DNA of 64,000 nt from CBDFKB01 sp965248715. Lineage in GTDB: Bacteria; Pseudomonadota; Alphaproteobacteria; Rhizobiales; Rhizobiaceae. Positions within the stretch are counted from its first letter, which is position 1. Each line of letters begins with the position of its first letter. The stretch lies in NCBI GenBank assembly GCA_965248715.1, contig CBDFKB010000008.1, positions 682,001 through 746,000 on the forward strand, read 5' to 3'. The notes under the pieces are model-generated. The model was not told the DNA's origin, made no database searches, and saw only the letters and a list, made by a program, of their open reading frames with translations. The position numbers and the translations under genes are program-made. Below are positions 33,341-42,151 of this stretch, in pieces.

Positions 33341-36226
33341 TCAATGCATTGTCGGGCCGCGATTACGGCGGTAGCGGCGTCTGTTTGTTTGGTTGCGGCT
33401 TGGTTGATGCATGGCTTGTTCGGGTGTTTGATTTTGGCTCAGTTTGCGCAACGCGCTGTATTCACCGTAAATGCGGGCATCGTCGCGGTGACGGGTGAGC
33501 GCCACATAGGTTAAATGCCGATCCATGGTGGTTGAGCCAAGCACGAAAGCACGGTCAACGGTTGCGCCCTGGCTTTTATGAATGGTGGTGGCATAGCCGT
33601 GATCGAAGGCGGTGTAGCGTTGTGGTGATAATGTGATGAGGTTGGGTTCTTTGCCGTCCAGCCGCACAGTCAGTTGTTCGGCACCAATAGTTTCCACTGT
33701 GCCAAGTGACCCGTTCTTGACGCCGAGATCGCGATCGTTGCGTGTGAACAAAATCCTGTCGCCTGCAGCAAAGGCGCGCGGACCGAAATCGGTGCGAACG
33801 AGCGTTTCCTTGGATAAATCGCCGCTGGATTTTCGTGCCGAGCGAATGATTTGATTGATCGCGTGCACATCCTTGCGGCGATGGGCCAGCGCCAGCCGGG
33901 ATGAGTTGGCACCATGTAGTTCAATATCAGCCATGCAATCTTCCACCAGTTTGGCAATGGCCAGTGATGTGTCTGCCGTCTCGGTGACAAAGCCTCTTTC
34001 CCGATAGGCTTTGAGTGCATCACCGCTGCGTTGCTCCGCCAGTTCGCGGGAAGCGGTGCGTTGCCAATCGCTTCGTTGACGGCGAATTTCGCTCAGTTTC
34101 GCCGCATTAATATTTTCAACCATTTCCCTGAAAGGCGTGCCGGCCTGAATGGGCTGCAATTGTTCTGGATCACCGACAATTACCAGCTTCGCCCCCCGCG
34201 CCTGTGCTTCTTTGACAAAGCGCTGCAGTTGCCGTGTGTCGACCATTCCGGCCTCGTCAATCACCAGCACATGATTGGCGGTAAGGTGGTGGTAGCCATT
34301 CTTCCAACTATGCTCCCACGAAGCCAGTGTCCGGCTTTCAATTGCGGAGGCTGCTTGCAAGCCATTGGCGGCCTTACCGGATAGGGCCGCACCGACGACT
34401 TGATATCCCTGTTTCTGCCAGGCATTGCGGGCGGCATTCAGCAACGTGCTTTTGCCGGTGCCGGCCAGACCAACAATGCAGGAAAGCTGGTTGGGCTGCA
34501 AAACATGGTGGATCGCCGCTTTTTGCTCTGCACTCAAACTGGCGCCAACGGTCTGTTGCAGGGCGACGTTTTCTCGATTGATTGCCGCATTGATATGATT
34601 GACGCCAACCTGATATCCGGATTTTCCGGCCATTTCCCGCGTCCTATTCATCAAGTCGATCTTGGTGTTCTGTAATTGCCGGGTGGAGTATTTTGGTATC
34701 GAAGTCCTGGAGGGAACTTCCAGCAAATCCTCTGATTGCAAAGCCATATCCGCCGCACGGCTCAGGGCTAACGGATCATCGATATATTTGGCCAGGGCAC
34801 GGATAATATCGCTACGGGAGAAAATCTCTTTCTTGTCCGATATCAGCGTCACGATATGGGTAGGGTCACGTTTGACCCTGGCGGCGATGGTGAGGGCTTC
34901 AGGATCAGGCAGGTCAACAAACGGTTGCGCCGGATCGACCTTTAACAGCAACGGCGATGCACTGTGCGAGGTATCAACGGAATCATCCGGGAATGGCCAT
35001 GTTGATGGCGATTGCGATTGCGATGGATCACCCCGCCGCAACGCTGTCAGATGCAACTCATGGAAATGGCGCGACTTTGTCACTTCATGGGTAAGCGCCC
35101 GGCGTTGTTTTAACTGACGCACCACAAGCAATTGGCATTCGGCCCGATCACGAACATTGGCTTGCTCAGTTTCTTCCGCATTCTGCTTTACTATGGCCTG
35201 GTAAGAACCGGTCAATCTTGCCCAGGAAGCTTTCAGCCCTGATGGCAAGCGCGAGGCACGCAACCTTGTCTCTTCGATCTGTCGTGCCTGATGTTGGTGC
35301 TGCAAATCCACTCTTGCCTGGCGCTGTGATGCAACAAGCGCCAGCATTTGTCGTTCCAGCGCTTCTACATGCCGTTCGAATTTTGCCTGAGCCTGATGAA
35401 CAGCGTCATCGGCAACATTCGGTCTTTGGCCAGCGGCAATCACATGAGCTTCATCAACACTGGGCAGGCCATCAGGCTTACCCAGCCGGGCGCGTACTTC
35501 CTTTGCCCTTATGCCCACCCAGCGGGAAATCGCATAAACTTCTCCGCTGCTATCCACCGCCACAAAGCCGCGCCGATCACCACGCGCCAGAACAAGCCCG
35601 TGTTGTTTTAGTGCTTGCGCAAATGCAGCACGCGAATCCGATTGTGCCCAACACTCGAGAAAACACTTCTTGAGTGCGCTCGCATCCTGCTTCGTCCGTT
35701 TTGCCTGACGGGCTTCAACCGTTGAATAATTTGACGGATCACAGGCATCATGATCGACAAAACCATCGGGCATGCGCCAATTGTTCTCCAAGTAGATTTG
35801 TTGGGCGCATTCGGTCAGCTTGAGTTTGAAATGGGGCAGGTTAATCGCCCGCATTTGTGTCACATCAATGCGCGACCACACACAATGGGCGTGGCGCCGG
35901 TTTCCCTTTGGTCCGCACTTTTCATGAAACACAATAGCGCGCGGCTGGCCGACCAAACCCATCTTCTTTTCAATGCGGGCAATAGCCTCTTCAAAGACAG
36001 CCACCGGAACATTTTCCGTTTTCGGCGGGCTTAGGCTCAAAGAGAAGAAATACTGGCGGCATTGGGTGCCTCTGGAAACCGCTTCCACTTCGCGCAATGC
36101 ACCCAAAAGATCACCGGCAAGAAAACCGCTAATCTCATGGATTTCCACATGGTCATTGTCTTGTGTATTGAGCAGATGCCGCGCAAGCCGATCAGCACCA
36201 CCGCGTTGTGCACCCTCAAGGATCAT
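33341..36226 (-). CDS. traA: TraA-like relaxase with RecD-type helicase domain
   Basis: 961 residues. The N-terminal 250 residues are a MobA/MobL-type relaxase; the metal-binding His motif is in NRRHAHCVWSRIDV. The nicking Tyr is not securely identified from reading. The C-terminal half is a RecD/TraI-like helicase: Walker A GLAGTGKSTLL (about residue 590), Walker B LVIDEAGMVDTRQL, and motif VI region HGYATTIHKSQGATVDRAF with YVALTRHR. This is the architecture of Ti-plasmid TraA. It nicks oriT and drives transfer strand unwinding. Its start overlaps the mobC stop by 4 bases, so they are one coupled operon. Confidence 0.92.
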   Translation of the reverse strand: MILEGAQRGGADRLARHLLNTQDNDHVEIHEISGFLAGDLLGALREVEAVSRGTQCRQYFFSLSLSPPKTENVPVAVFEEAIARIEKKMGLVGQPRAIVFHEKCGPKGNRRHAHCVWSRIDVTQMRAINLPHFKLKLTECAQQIYLENNWRMPDGFVDHDACDPSNYSTVEARQAKRTKQDASALKKCFLECWAQSDSRAAFAQALKQHGLVLARGDRRGFVAVDSSGEVYAISRWVGIRAKEVRARLGKPDGLPSVDEAHVIAAGQRPNVADDAVHQAQAKFERHVEALERQMLALVASQRQARVDLQHQHQARQIEETRLRASRLPSGLKASWARLTGSYQAIVKQNAEETEQANVRDRAECQLLVVRQLKQRRALTHEVTKSRHFHELHLTALRRGDPSQSQSPSTWPFPDDSVDTSHSASPLLLKVDPAQPFVDLPDPEALTIAARVKRDPTHIVTLISDKKEIFSRSDIIRALAKYIDDPLALSRAADMALQSEDLLEVPSRTSIPKYSTRQLQNTKIDLMNRTREMAGKSGYQVGVNHINAAINRENVALQQTVGASLSAEQKAAIHHVLQPNQLSCIVGLAGTGKSTLLNAARNAWQKQGYQVVGAALSGKAANGLQAASAIESRTLASWEHSWKNGYHHLTANHVLVIDEAGMVDTRQLQRFVKEAQARGAKLVIVGDPEQLQPIQAGTPFREMVENINAAKLSEIRRQRSDWQRTASRELAEQRSGDALKAYRERGFVTETADTSLAIAKLVEDCMADIELHGANSSRLALAHRRKDVHAINQIIRSARKSSGDLSKETLVRTDFGPRAFAAGDRILFTRNDRDLGVKNGSLGTVETIGAEQLTVRLDGKEPNLITLSPQRYTAFDHGYATTIHKSQGATVDRAFVLGSTTMDRHLTYVALTRHRDDARIYGEYSALRKLSQNQTPEQAMHQPSRNQTNRRRYRRNRGPTMH

Positions 36227-36729
36227 GGGTCCGAACCGAATTCCTGACCAGCGCTTTGTTCGCCCCGCCCCAATGCCTTCAAGCCCAGGGCCTTCATCAA
36301 TTCCGCCCTAAGCACCGCAATATGGGCATAGGCTTCATTAATCCGCTGCCGGGTTTCCTCATCAACGATCAAGGAACCGGTATTGGCATGATAGGCCAGT
36401 TGGTTGAGATTATTGGCCAACCGTGAGTGGCCCAAAAGCCCGAGAACTCTAGCAAGCGCGCGATCATCCGCCACCGGTCTTGCCCGCCGCCGCCTTTTGC
36501 GCCGGGTCATATCGGCGCCAAAAACACACAGCCTTATATAGGCGCTCATGCTTGTCCCCACACAAAGCTTGATCAACTGCGCACGTTCCTCCTCACTCAA
36601 CCGCAAGGTAATCGGGGAAGGATGCTTCTTTTGGGAACCCTTTGATTGGGTGGTGGCTTCTTTGAAGGCATGGCCAAGCACCGCCTTCGTTCTTTCATCG
36701 TTGGTATTAACTGTGCCCGACCGTCTCAT
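36223..36729 (-). CDS. mobC: MobC-family relaxosome accessory protein
   Basis: 168 residues. A ribbon-helix-helix like N-terminal part (SPITLRLSEEERAQLIKLCV, then GTSMSAYIRLCVFG) is followed by a basic linker (RRKRRRRARP) and the MobC hallmark LANNLNQLAYHANTGSL, then a helical end. MobC proteins bind oriT and help the relaxase melt DNA. The 4-bp overlaps with both the downstream relaxase and the upstream recombinase fragment mean tight coupling. The oriT should lie near, probably in the region upstream of this operon (37500-37700), but I could not pick a nic site. Confidence 0.88.
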   Translation of the reverse strand: MRRSGTVNTNDERTKAVLGHAFKEATTQSKGSQKKHPSPITLRLSEEERAQLIKLCVGTSMSAYIRLCVFGADMTRRKRRRRARPVADDRALARVLGLLGHSRLANNLNQLAYHANTGSLIVDEETRQRINEAYAHIAVLRAELMKALGLKALGRGEQSAGQEFGSDP

Positions 36730-37320
36730 GGCGCAGACCCCCGCAACATAAGACCCGCCGTAGCCCGTTCGGCACAGCTATCCCCCTGTAACTCAACACT
36801 ATTCAGGTCAATATCTTCGGCCTTGAGATAGGTATCCCACTCCTCTAATGTCTCAAACAAAGCATCAAAATTGGTGTTCGAGGTTGCTCCGATTGGGCGC
36901 ACCAAATCGGACTTTCCGGCACGAACACTCTCTAACACCTTGAAAGGTATGGAGGTTTTTGGTGTTTGATAACCCTCATTTCGGCAATAGGCTATGGGTT
37001 CGGAAAAGGCCAGTCTGAGCACCAGTCTTTTCATGTGATAGTGGCCGCAAGCCCATAGATTCCAGGGGTTTGCGAGAAATTGCAGGAAGTGTTCGATAAT
37101 TTCTTCAAACCGGTTACTGGGAACCACGCTATTTTGCAGTTTGTCGGCGATGATGCGGTTTTGATGCTTCAAATTTTCAATCTTGCCTTCATAGGCCGCG
37201 ATGACCGTTGCATTAGCGGCCGATAGAATGGGTTCCAACAGTTCTTCAATCCGTTTTTCGTTTGCCCTGGCTTCCTGGCTTCCTGGCTTCCTGGCTGAGC
37301 GTCGTAATACATGCCTTAGC
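36726..37320 (-). pseudogene. C-terminal fragment of a large serine recombinase
   Basis: The last 200 or so residues of the frame match the end of large serine recombinases: a coiled-coil segment (IENLKHQNRIIADKLQNS), then FEEIIEHFLQFLANPWNLW, HMKRLVLRLAFSEPIAYCRN and EGYQTPKTSIPFKVLESVRA. The catalytic N-terminal domain and the zinc ribbon are absent. The open frame continues upstream to 37529, but that part is antisense to a parB remnant and starts after an 8-bp tandem repeat (CTGGCTTC, 37270-37296), so it is not part of the recombinase. The stop overlaps the mobC start. A degraded integrase next to mob genes suggests a once self-integrating element. Confidence 0.75.
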
Positions 37321-37373
37321 TTGTGCGTTGGTTCCATGCTTGTTTGAACATGGTCCTTGCCACCAACGAGACC

Positions 37374-37481
37374 AACTTGCATCCGCGTTATATGCGTTTT
37401 CCATGTTCTGGCTATACCAAACGGAATGGTATTGCGGCCATCGACCAATGGAAGACGGTCAAGAAACATTACGCCGCATAA
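37374..37481 (+). pseudogene. 3' remnant of a second ParB-like gene
   Basis: Codons 37374-37481 translate to PRYMRFPCSGYTKRNGIAAI then DQWKTVKKHYAA and stop. The ParB-like protein at 817-2652 ends PRYMAFPFGVYTKRGGIAAI, DQWKAVKKFYAA. The two are clearly homologous but not identical, so this is a diverged paralogue of which only the 3' end remains. It lies antisense to the recombinase fragment. Confidence 0.8.
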
Positions 37482-37807
37482 ATAAGCACCCGCATCCGCA
37501 AGCAATTGCTCCCGCTCTTCAGGCGTCATGCGTCATGCGCACGGAAATCGGCGAGAGCTTTTTACTCTTTGTTGTTTTGGGATCGGTCATAAATTTTGGA
37601 TGAATATGTCCGTCAACACCCGGCAACATATGGAGTTGCCGGTGCGGTGCACGGAGGATGAAATTACAGGAAATAAGGAAAGTGGTAGGCCGCCCCCCTA
37701 TTAAGGGGACGGTTTTGGACCACGCAAACTCGTGTCCTTCAAAATGCGATTCCAGTTGACCAATTCATCAAAAACATCAGATAATTGGTTCAAACTGTCT
37801 CCGTCGA
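37482..37807. other. Putative mobilization region, no convincing gene
   Basis: Between the parB remnant and the tRNA-like repeats. It contains a short stem CCCCT/AGGGG (37696-37708) and a GGTAGGCCGCC block. It is where oriT might be expected (upstream of mobC), but no nic consensus was recognised. A 38-codon minus frame (37701-37817) is not convincing. Confidence 0.4.
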
Positions 37808-37960
37808 GGCCCACCATTTTACCTATCTCACGGCTGTTCCTCGCTTCGCTCGGGCCTGCGATGGCGCGCGATGACCGCGCGGCGCCCGTTCGGGCTTGCG
37901 AACCCTGTGGGTTCGAGGTTCCTCCCTCCGGGCCCACCATTTTATATATCTCACAGCTGT
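37808..37960. repeat. Direct repeat pair ending CCACCATTTTA, tRNA 3'-end-like
   Basis: GGCCCACCATTTTACCTATC (37808-) and GGCCCACCATTTTATATATC (37931-) extend for 30 bp each (37808-37837, 37931-37960) with 27 of 30 positions equal. Both are preceded by TTC-loop-like sequence (GGTTCAAACTG; GGTTCGAGGTTCC) and end in the CCA of a tRNA 3' end, without a complete tRNA. Between them is copy 3 of the G+C-rich dispersed repeat (37838-37930). They sit at the junction between mobile and chromosomal DNA. Confidence 0.55.
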
Positions 37961-38048
37961 AGCGTGCCACCGGGTTTGATAAATTTTGACACCGGGTTTT
38001 AGAACTATGAGTATTTGTAATTGCCTTCCAGATTGCTAGTATGCCCGC

Positions 38049-38492
38049 ATGTACCGGTTCCACATCTTGGCAGTTATTGTGTTTTTATTTGTATTTTCCG
38101 CCACTTCGGTGTTTGCATTAACTACTGGTGGTGGCGGTGATGGCTGCGGCGGCTGCGAAGTGATCAAGTGGGGGGGCGATGTGATTTCCAGGCTCGCCGT
38201 ATCCCGAGGCCTTGATGCCGTTGAGGCAAAGAAAACCTATGTGGACCTGATAGGTAAACCATACGACGAATTATTCATCTACAAAGAGCACGAACACCCC
38301 TGCAACATTTACGGCAAGTGTGATGGTTACTCAGATGATTTTTTAAAATCGCTTGTTGGTATTGCGATGAAATACCAGGAAGTGGAATATTATCGCCAAC
38401 AAAGCTGGTGGACCACTGTGGCGGCAATTGCTGCCGTATTGGCGTTTGGCATAAGCCTTGTCGCGTTGCGCAGGTCCGGAGCGAAATCATAG
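38049..38492 (+). CDS. Exported, membrane-anchored hypothetical protein
   Basis: 147 residues. N-terminal signal peptide (FHILAVIVFLFVFSATSVFA), then a Gly/Cys-rich stretch (GGGGDGCGGCEVIKWGGD), two more cysteines in HPCNIYGKC, and a C-terminal membrane helix (WWTTVAAIAAVLAFGISLVA) followed by RRSG. This gives a periplasmic domain of about 90 residues with four cysteines, anchored at the C-terminus. I do not recognise the family. Confidence 0.6.
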   Translation: MYRFHILAVIVFLFVFSATSVFALTTGGGGDGCGGCEVIKWGGDVISRLAVSRGLDAVEAKKTYVDLIGKPYDELFIYKEHEHPCNIYGKCDGYSDDFLKSLVGIAMKYQEVEYYRQQSWWTTVAAIAAVLAFGISLVALRRSGAKS

Positions 38493-38500
38493 GTCACTTG

Positions 38501-38531
38501 CCCCCGCGCACGCGGGTTGAAGGCCCTTCAA
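38501..38531. terminator. Hairpins between convergent genes
   Basis: CCCGC/GCGGG (38503-38516) followed directly by the palindrome TTGAAGGCCCTTCAA (38517-38531). They lie between the membrane protein gene and the convergent TolC gene. Role as a bidirectional terminator is likely but there is no long T-run. Confidence 0.4.
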
Positions 38532-38657
38532 ACGCGATTTGAAACCGTTTTACTGGCCAATATGGGCAGCCTTGAGAGTGCTCCGCGCGCTTCCAATACC
38601 AGCCGGCCCCATCGATCAGTCGATAAAATTGCTACCGTTGGTATTATGCCCGCTTGC

Positions 38658-40079
38658 TCACAAGCCCAGGGTTTCGAAAGTAAGTTTCGAGCTCGACAGC
38701 GCGATCCGGTAAGCTGCGGCCGCGCGCGCCGCCTTGGAGCGTTCGGCTTCGATCTCGGCCCGGGTCAATTCGATCTGGCGCTGCAGCACCTCTGAGACCG
38801 GCAGCAATCCTGCTTCATATTCTTCGCGGGTTCCCAAAAGCGCGGCCCGCAAATGCCTGGCCCGGCGGTTGGCGGCGGTAGTGGTTTTTTCCGCCGAGCG
38901 ATAGGCATTCCAATGCCGGCGAATATCACGCTCCACGTTCCGTCGCATGTCAAGCGCCTGATAGTACGCGGCGCTGGCATTGTCCCGGCCTTGCTGGATC
39001 GCCGGCATCGCATCGAACGCCACGATCGGCATAGTCAATTGAAGCCCGAACTGGACGCTCTCGGTATTGTCGGTGCCAAGGGTACGGTATTCGGTATTTT
39101 GATAAGCTGCGGTCAAATTAACCTGGGGCAAATAACGCGCGGTGGTCGCCTTTGCTGTGTGTTCGGCGGCGCGGCTTTGATATTCGGCGGAAATGATAAG
39201 CGCATTTTGCTCCAGGCCGCCGCGCACCGCTTCTTCCACATTGGCCGGCAAAATCTGGCTGGTCGACGGCAATTGGAGCTTTGCCGGCGCGTTGCGGCCG
39301 ACCAGGCTCTTATAAGCGATTTCGCTCTCGCGCCGCCGTTCGGCTGCTTGCTCCAACTCGCCTTGGAAGAACTGCATCTCTGCGCGCCCGATCGCCAGGT
39401 CGGTCAGGCTGGCATCGCCGGCTTCCTGGCGCGCCGACAGCGACGTCACCAAGCCTCGCGTGGCGCCGAGATTGCGGCGGATCGCTTGTTCGGACTTGCG
39501 GTTGAAATACAAATCGAGATAGCCGGCGACCGCCTCGTAGGCGAGATCCTGTTCGGCTTGAATATATTGATAATCGGTGGAAAGCGACGCGTTCAGTGAA
39601 CTTTGCAGGGTGTGGTAATTTCGTCCGCTGGTAAAGATTGGCAGGGAAAGTTCGGCGCCAAAACTGGTTCTGCGGCCGGGCCGGGTAAAATCGACACCGA
39701 GCAGATTACGATACTCGCCAAGCGAGGCGGTGGCATTCAAAGTCGGCATGAATGCGGCCAGCGAAATGCCGGCTTGTTGATAGGCTGCGTTGGCCTGATG
39801 CAGCGTCGAGCGCAGGCTATAGCTGGTTCTCAGGGCCTCGTTAACGGTCATTTGCAGGCCGCTGGCATCGCTCAGTCGCAGATCGCCAACTTTGGGCAAC
39901 AAAGCCTCTGACAGCGAAGGCCGCAATGCCGGAAGGGCGTAAAACTCGCGGCCGCCGTTGTGATCAACCCCGATTTGCACCGGCGCAACCGAACCGCGTA
40001 GCACCGGATCTGCCGCCAGACTATGCGCACCGGTTAAAAGACTTATACCGGTCGCAGCCGCAAGAATTACAATACGCAC
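38658..40079 (-). CDS. TolC-family outer membrane protein of type I secretion
   Basis: 473 residues with a signal peptide (IVILAAATGISLLTGAHSLA). The TolC repeat pattern is present twice: long helices with LHQANAAYQQAGISLAAFMP and AEYQSRAAEHTAKATTARYL, each leading into PTLNATASLG and PQVNLTAAYQ beta strands, then the GEVSxR/L equivalent near the end (LLPVSEVLQRQIELTRAEIE). It forms the outer membrane channel. It is divergent from the ABC and HlyD genes at 40378-43522, and together they make a complete type I secretion system. Confidence 0.88.
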   Translation of the reverse strand: MRIVILAAATGISLLTGAHSLAADPVLRGSVAPVQIGVDHNGGREFYALPALRPSLSEALLPKVGDLRLSDASGLQMTVNEALRTSYSLRSTLHQANAAYQQAGISLAAFMPTLNATASLGEYRNLLGVDFTRPGRRTSFGAELSLPIFTSGRNYHTLQSSLNASLSTDYQYIQAEQDLAYEAVAGYLDLYFNRKSEQAIRRNLGATRGLVTSLSARQEAGDASLTDLAIGRAEMQFFQGELEQAAERRRESEIAYKSLVGRNAPAKLQLPSTSQILPANVEEAVRGGLEQNALIISAEYQSRAAEHTAKATTARYLPQVNLTAAYQNTEYRTLGTDNTESVQFGLQLTMPIVAFDAMPAIQQGRDNASAAYYQALDMRRNVERDIRRHWNAYRSAEKTTTAANRRARHLRAALLGTREEYEAGLLPVSEVLQRQIELTRAEIEAERSKAARAAAAYRIALSSSKLTFETLGL

Positions 40080-40226
40080 GGGTCTCTACTCACAACAACT
40101 CGACTGCCATGACTAATATTCCGCTAACGTTAATTCCCGGTAAATCGGCCTGAACATGAATAACGCATTGCCCGATGATGATAACCAATTATTCACCACG
40201 AGTATTTAGATTGCAGCCAGGGGTGT

Positions 40227-40360
40227 ATTGACGATCTTGGCAGTGGCGCTTGTTTGACCAGCTTGGTTTGGTTGCAACAACCGGCGGCGCGAAACTTGCG
40301 CGGTCCGGTCCGGTCCGATCCGAAACGGGCCACGCCAGCGCCACTACCAAGATCGTCAAT
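40227..40360. promoter_or_regulatory. Long inverted repeat in the type I secretion divergent promoter
   Basis: A 24-bp arm (40227-40250, starting ATTGACGATCTTGG) pairs with 40337-40360 (ending ACCAAGATCGTCAAT) with one mismatch. The 86 bp between includes a run of CGGTC units (about 40301-40322). The element lies between tolC and the ABC gene and ends 17 bases before the ABC start. Confidence 0.7.
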
Positions 40361-40377
40361 AAATTCTAATAAGTTCA

Positions 40378-42150
40378 GTGAACACGAGCCCTGTAGTGTC
40401 AAAGATAAAATCCCTAAAAGATGCGATGCGGCGACCGATCCGAACTATCGCGCTGTTTTCGATCGCGACCAATTTGTTGTTGTTGGCGCCTCCACTGCAT
40501 ATGCTGCAAATCTATGACCGGGTTTTGTCTTCGCAAAGCCGATCAACACTTTTTTATATCACCGCTATCACCATCGCCGCTATAGCCGCATACAGTTTGG
40601 CCGAAGTGGTTCGTGGACGGGTGGCGCACCGCTTGGCTGCGACGTTTATGAGCGAGATCGCCGAATTGGTGTTTAATGGCATCGTGCGGTCGCGAGACCC
40701 GTCGATGGATGAGCGCAAAATCATGCGCGACATGCAGAATTTGCGAATGTTTTTTGCCAGCCGCCAGTTTGTCGGTCTGTTCGATCTGCCGTTCTCGCCG
40801 TTTTTCCTCTTATTGCTGTTTGCCCTGCATTTGACCCTTGGGCTGATCGCGCTGGTCGGCATCGTACTGCTGGTCGGCCTGACGATTGCCAACAACAAGA
40901 TGACGGAATCCGCTGGCAAAGAGGCCAACGATGCGGAAACCGATGCCGCCGGATTTTCCGCCGCCGTGCTGACCCGCGCGGAAGATATTCGCGCCATGGG
41001 CCTGCTGCCGAGCGTTGTGAACCGGTGGGGGGAAAAAACCGCACGATCGCTCAATCGCAGTGACGATTCTTCCGTATATACCAATGCTTTCTTTGGTGCC
41101 GGGCGCTTCGTTCGTCAATCGCTTCAGGTAATCACCATGGCTTGGGGCGCGTACTTGGTGTTGAATGGCGATATGTCCGGCGGCATGATCTTTGCTGCAT
41201 CAATGATCCTTGGCCGCACATTGGCGCCGGTCGAGGCATTGATTGGCATTTGGGACACGTTGCAGCGAACCCGGGCTTCTTGGAATTCGGTCAGTACACT
41301 AATCGAACAATTGGAAGATGAAGACGAAGCGACGTTGTTACCGAACCCGGTTGGCCGGATCGCTGTTGAAAATTTAGTCTACACCCCGCCCAATGTCAGC
41401 AAGCCCGTATTGTCTGGCATTTCGTTTGTTTTAGAGCCGGGTACGATTTTGGCAGTTGCTGGCCCCTCAGGTGCCGGTAAATCCACCCTGGCGAGATTGG
41501 TCGCTGGTGCGATTTCCCCAACCGGCGGTGCGGTGCGGCTCGACAATTTCAAACTCGAACAATGGCGTGACGACCAGCGTGGACGTTATATCGGTTATGT
41601 ACCGCAGGACATCTCGCTGTTCCCCGGGACGATTTCCGAGAACATCGCCCGGCTACAATTGGATCCAGATGACGCCGACATTGTGCGGGCCGCCCAACTG
41701 GCCGATATTCACGAAATGATCGCCGCATTGCCCGATGGTTACATGACCCGGATTGGGCCGAAATCCCATGCTTTGTCCGGTGGCCAGCGGCAACGTTTGG
41801 CATTGGCACGGGCATTCTTTTCGGCGCCGCGGGTCTTGGTGCTGGATGAGCCGAATGCCCATCTTGATGTTGCCGGCGAACGTTCCTTGATGGAATGCCT
41901 GATCAGGGCCAAGGAAATGGGCACGGCAATCTTGGTCGTTTCCCAACGCCGTTCCCTGCTGCAAATCGCTGACCGGGTTATGACTTTATCGGGCGGCGCG
42001 ATCACCGCCATGGTCGACCAACAAGTCGAGCAATCCTATATACGACCGCTATCGGAAATGCCGCCCAAACCAGATGCGCTTGTCGCTCAGCTAAAAAGAG
42101 CCGCAGCTGCCGGCCAACAGGCTGATCTGCAAGTTAGAAGGCCAGCGTGA
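40378..42150 (+). CDS. Type I secretion ABC transporter (PrtD type)
   Basis: 590 residues; starts with GTG 40378 (later GTG 40396 and ATG 40420 possible). The N-terminal membrane domain has PrtD-like sequence (LLLAPPLHMLQIYDRVLSSQ, ITIAAIAAYSLAEVVRGRVA). The ATPase domain has Walker A GPSGAGKSTLAR, signature LSGGQRQRLALARAF and Walker B VLVLDEPNAHLD. No N-terminal C39 peptidase domain, so it exports a C-terminal-signal protein such as an RTX protease or adhesin. It is followed by the HlyD gene 1 base after the stop. No substrate gene was found in the window. Confidence 0.93.
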   Translation: MNTSPVVSKIKSLKDAMRRPIRTIALFSIATNLLLLAPPLHMLQIYDRVLSSQSRSTLFYITAITIAAIAAYSLAEVVRGRVAHRLAATFMSEIAELVFNGIVRSRDPSMDERKIMRDMQNLRMFFASRQFVGLFDLPFSPFFLLLLFALHLTLGLIALVGIVLLVGLTIANNKMTESAGKEANDAETDAAGFSAAVLTRAEDIRAMGLLPSVVNRWGEKTARSLNRSDDSSVYTNAFFGAGRFVRQSLQVITMAWGAYLVLNGDMSGGMIFAASMILGRTLAPVEALIGIWDTLQRTRASWNSVSTLIEQLEDEDEATLLPNPVGRIAVENLVYTPPNVSKPVLSGISFVLEPGTILAVAGPSGAGKSTLARLVAGAISPTGGAVRLDNFKLEQWRDDQRGRYIGYVPQDISLFPGTISENIARLQLDPDDADIVRAAQLADIHEMIAALPDGYMTRIGPKSHALSGGQRQRLALARAFFSAPRVLVLDEPNAHLDVAGERSLMECLIRAKEMGTAILVVSQRRSLLQIADRVMTLSGGAITAMVDQQVEQSYIRPLSEMPPKPDALVAQLKRAAAAGQQADLQVRRPA

Positions 42151-42151
42151 A

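Noticed and set aside
36726..37529. 267-residue frame as one intact recombinase
   Set aside because: Only the C-terminal 200 residues match serine recombinases; the N-terminal part is antisense to the parB remnant.
37701..37817. 38-residue minus frame starting MVGLDGDSLNQLSD
   Set aside because: Its start lies in the direct repeat and its stop in a hairpin; no domain. Kept only as a remark.
37808..37960. A complete tRNA gene
   Set aside because: Only 3'-end-like sequence is present; no acceptor 5' half, D arm or anticodon arm can be folded.
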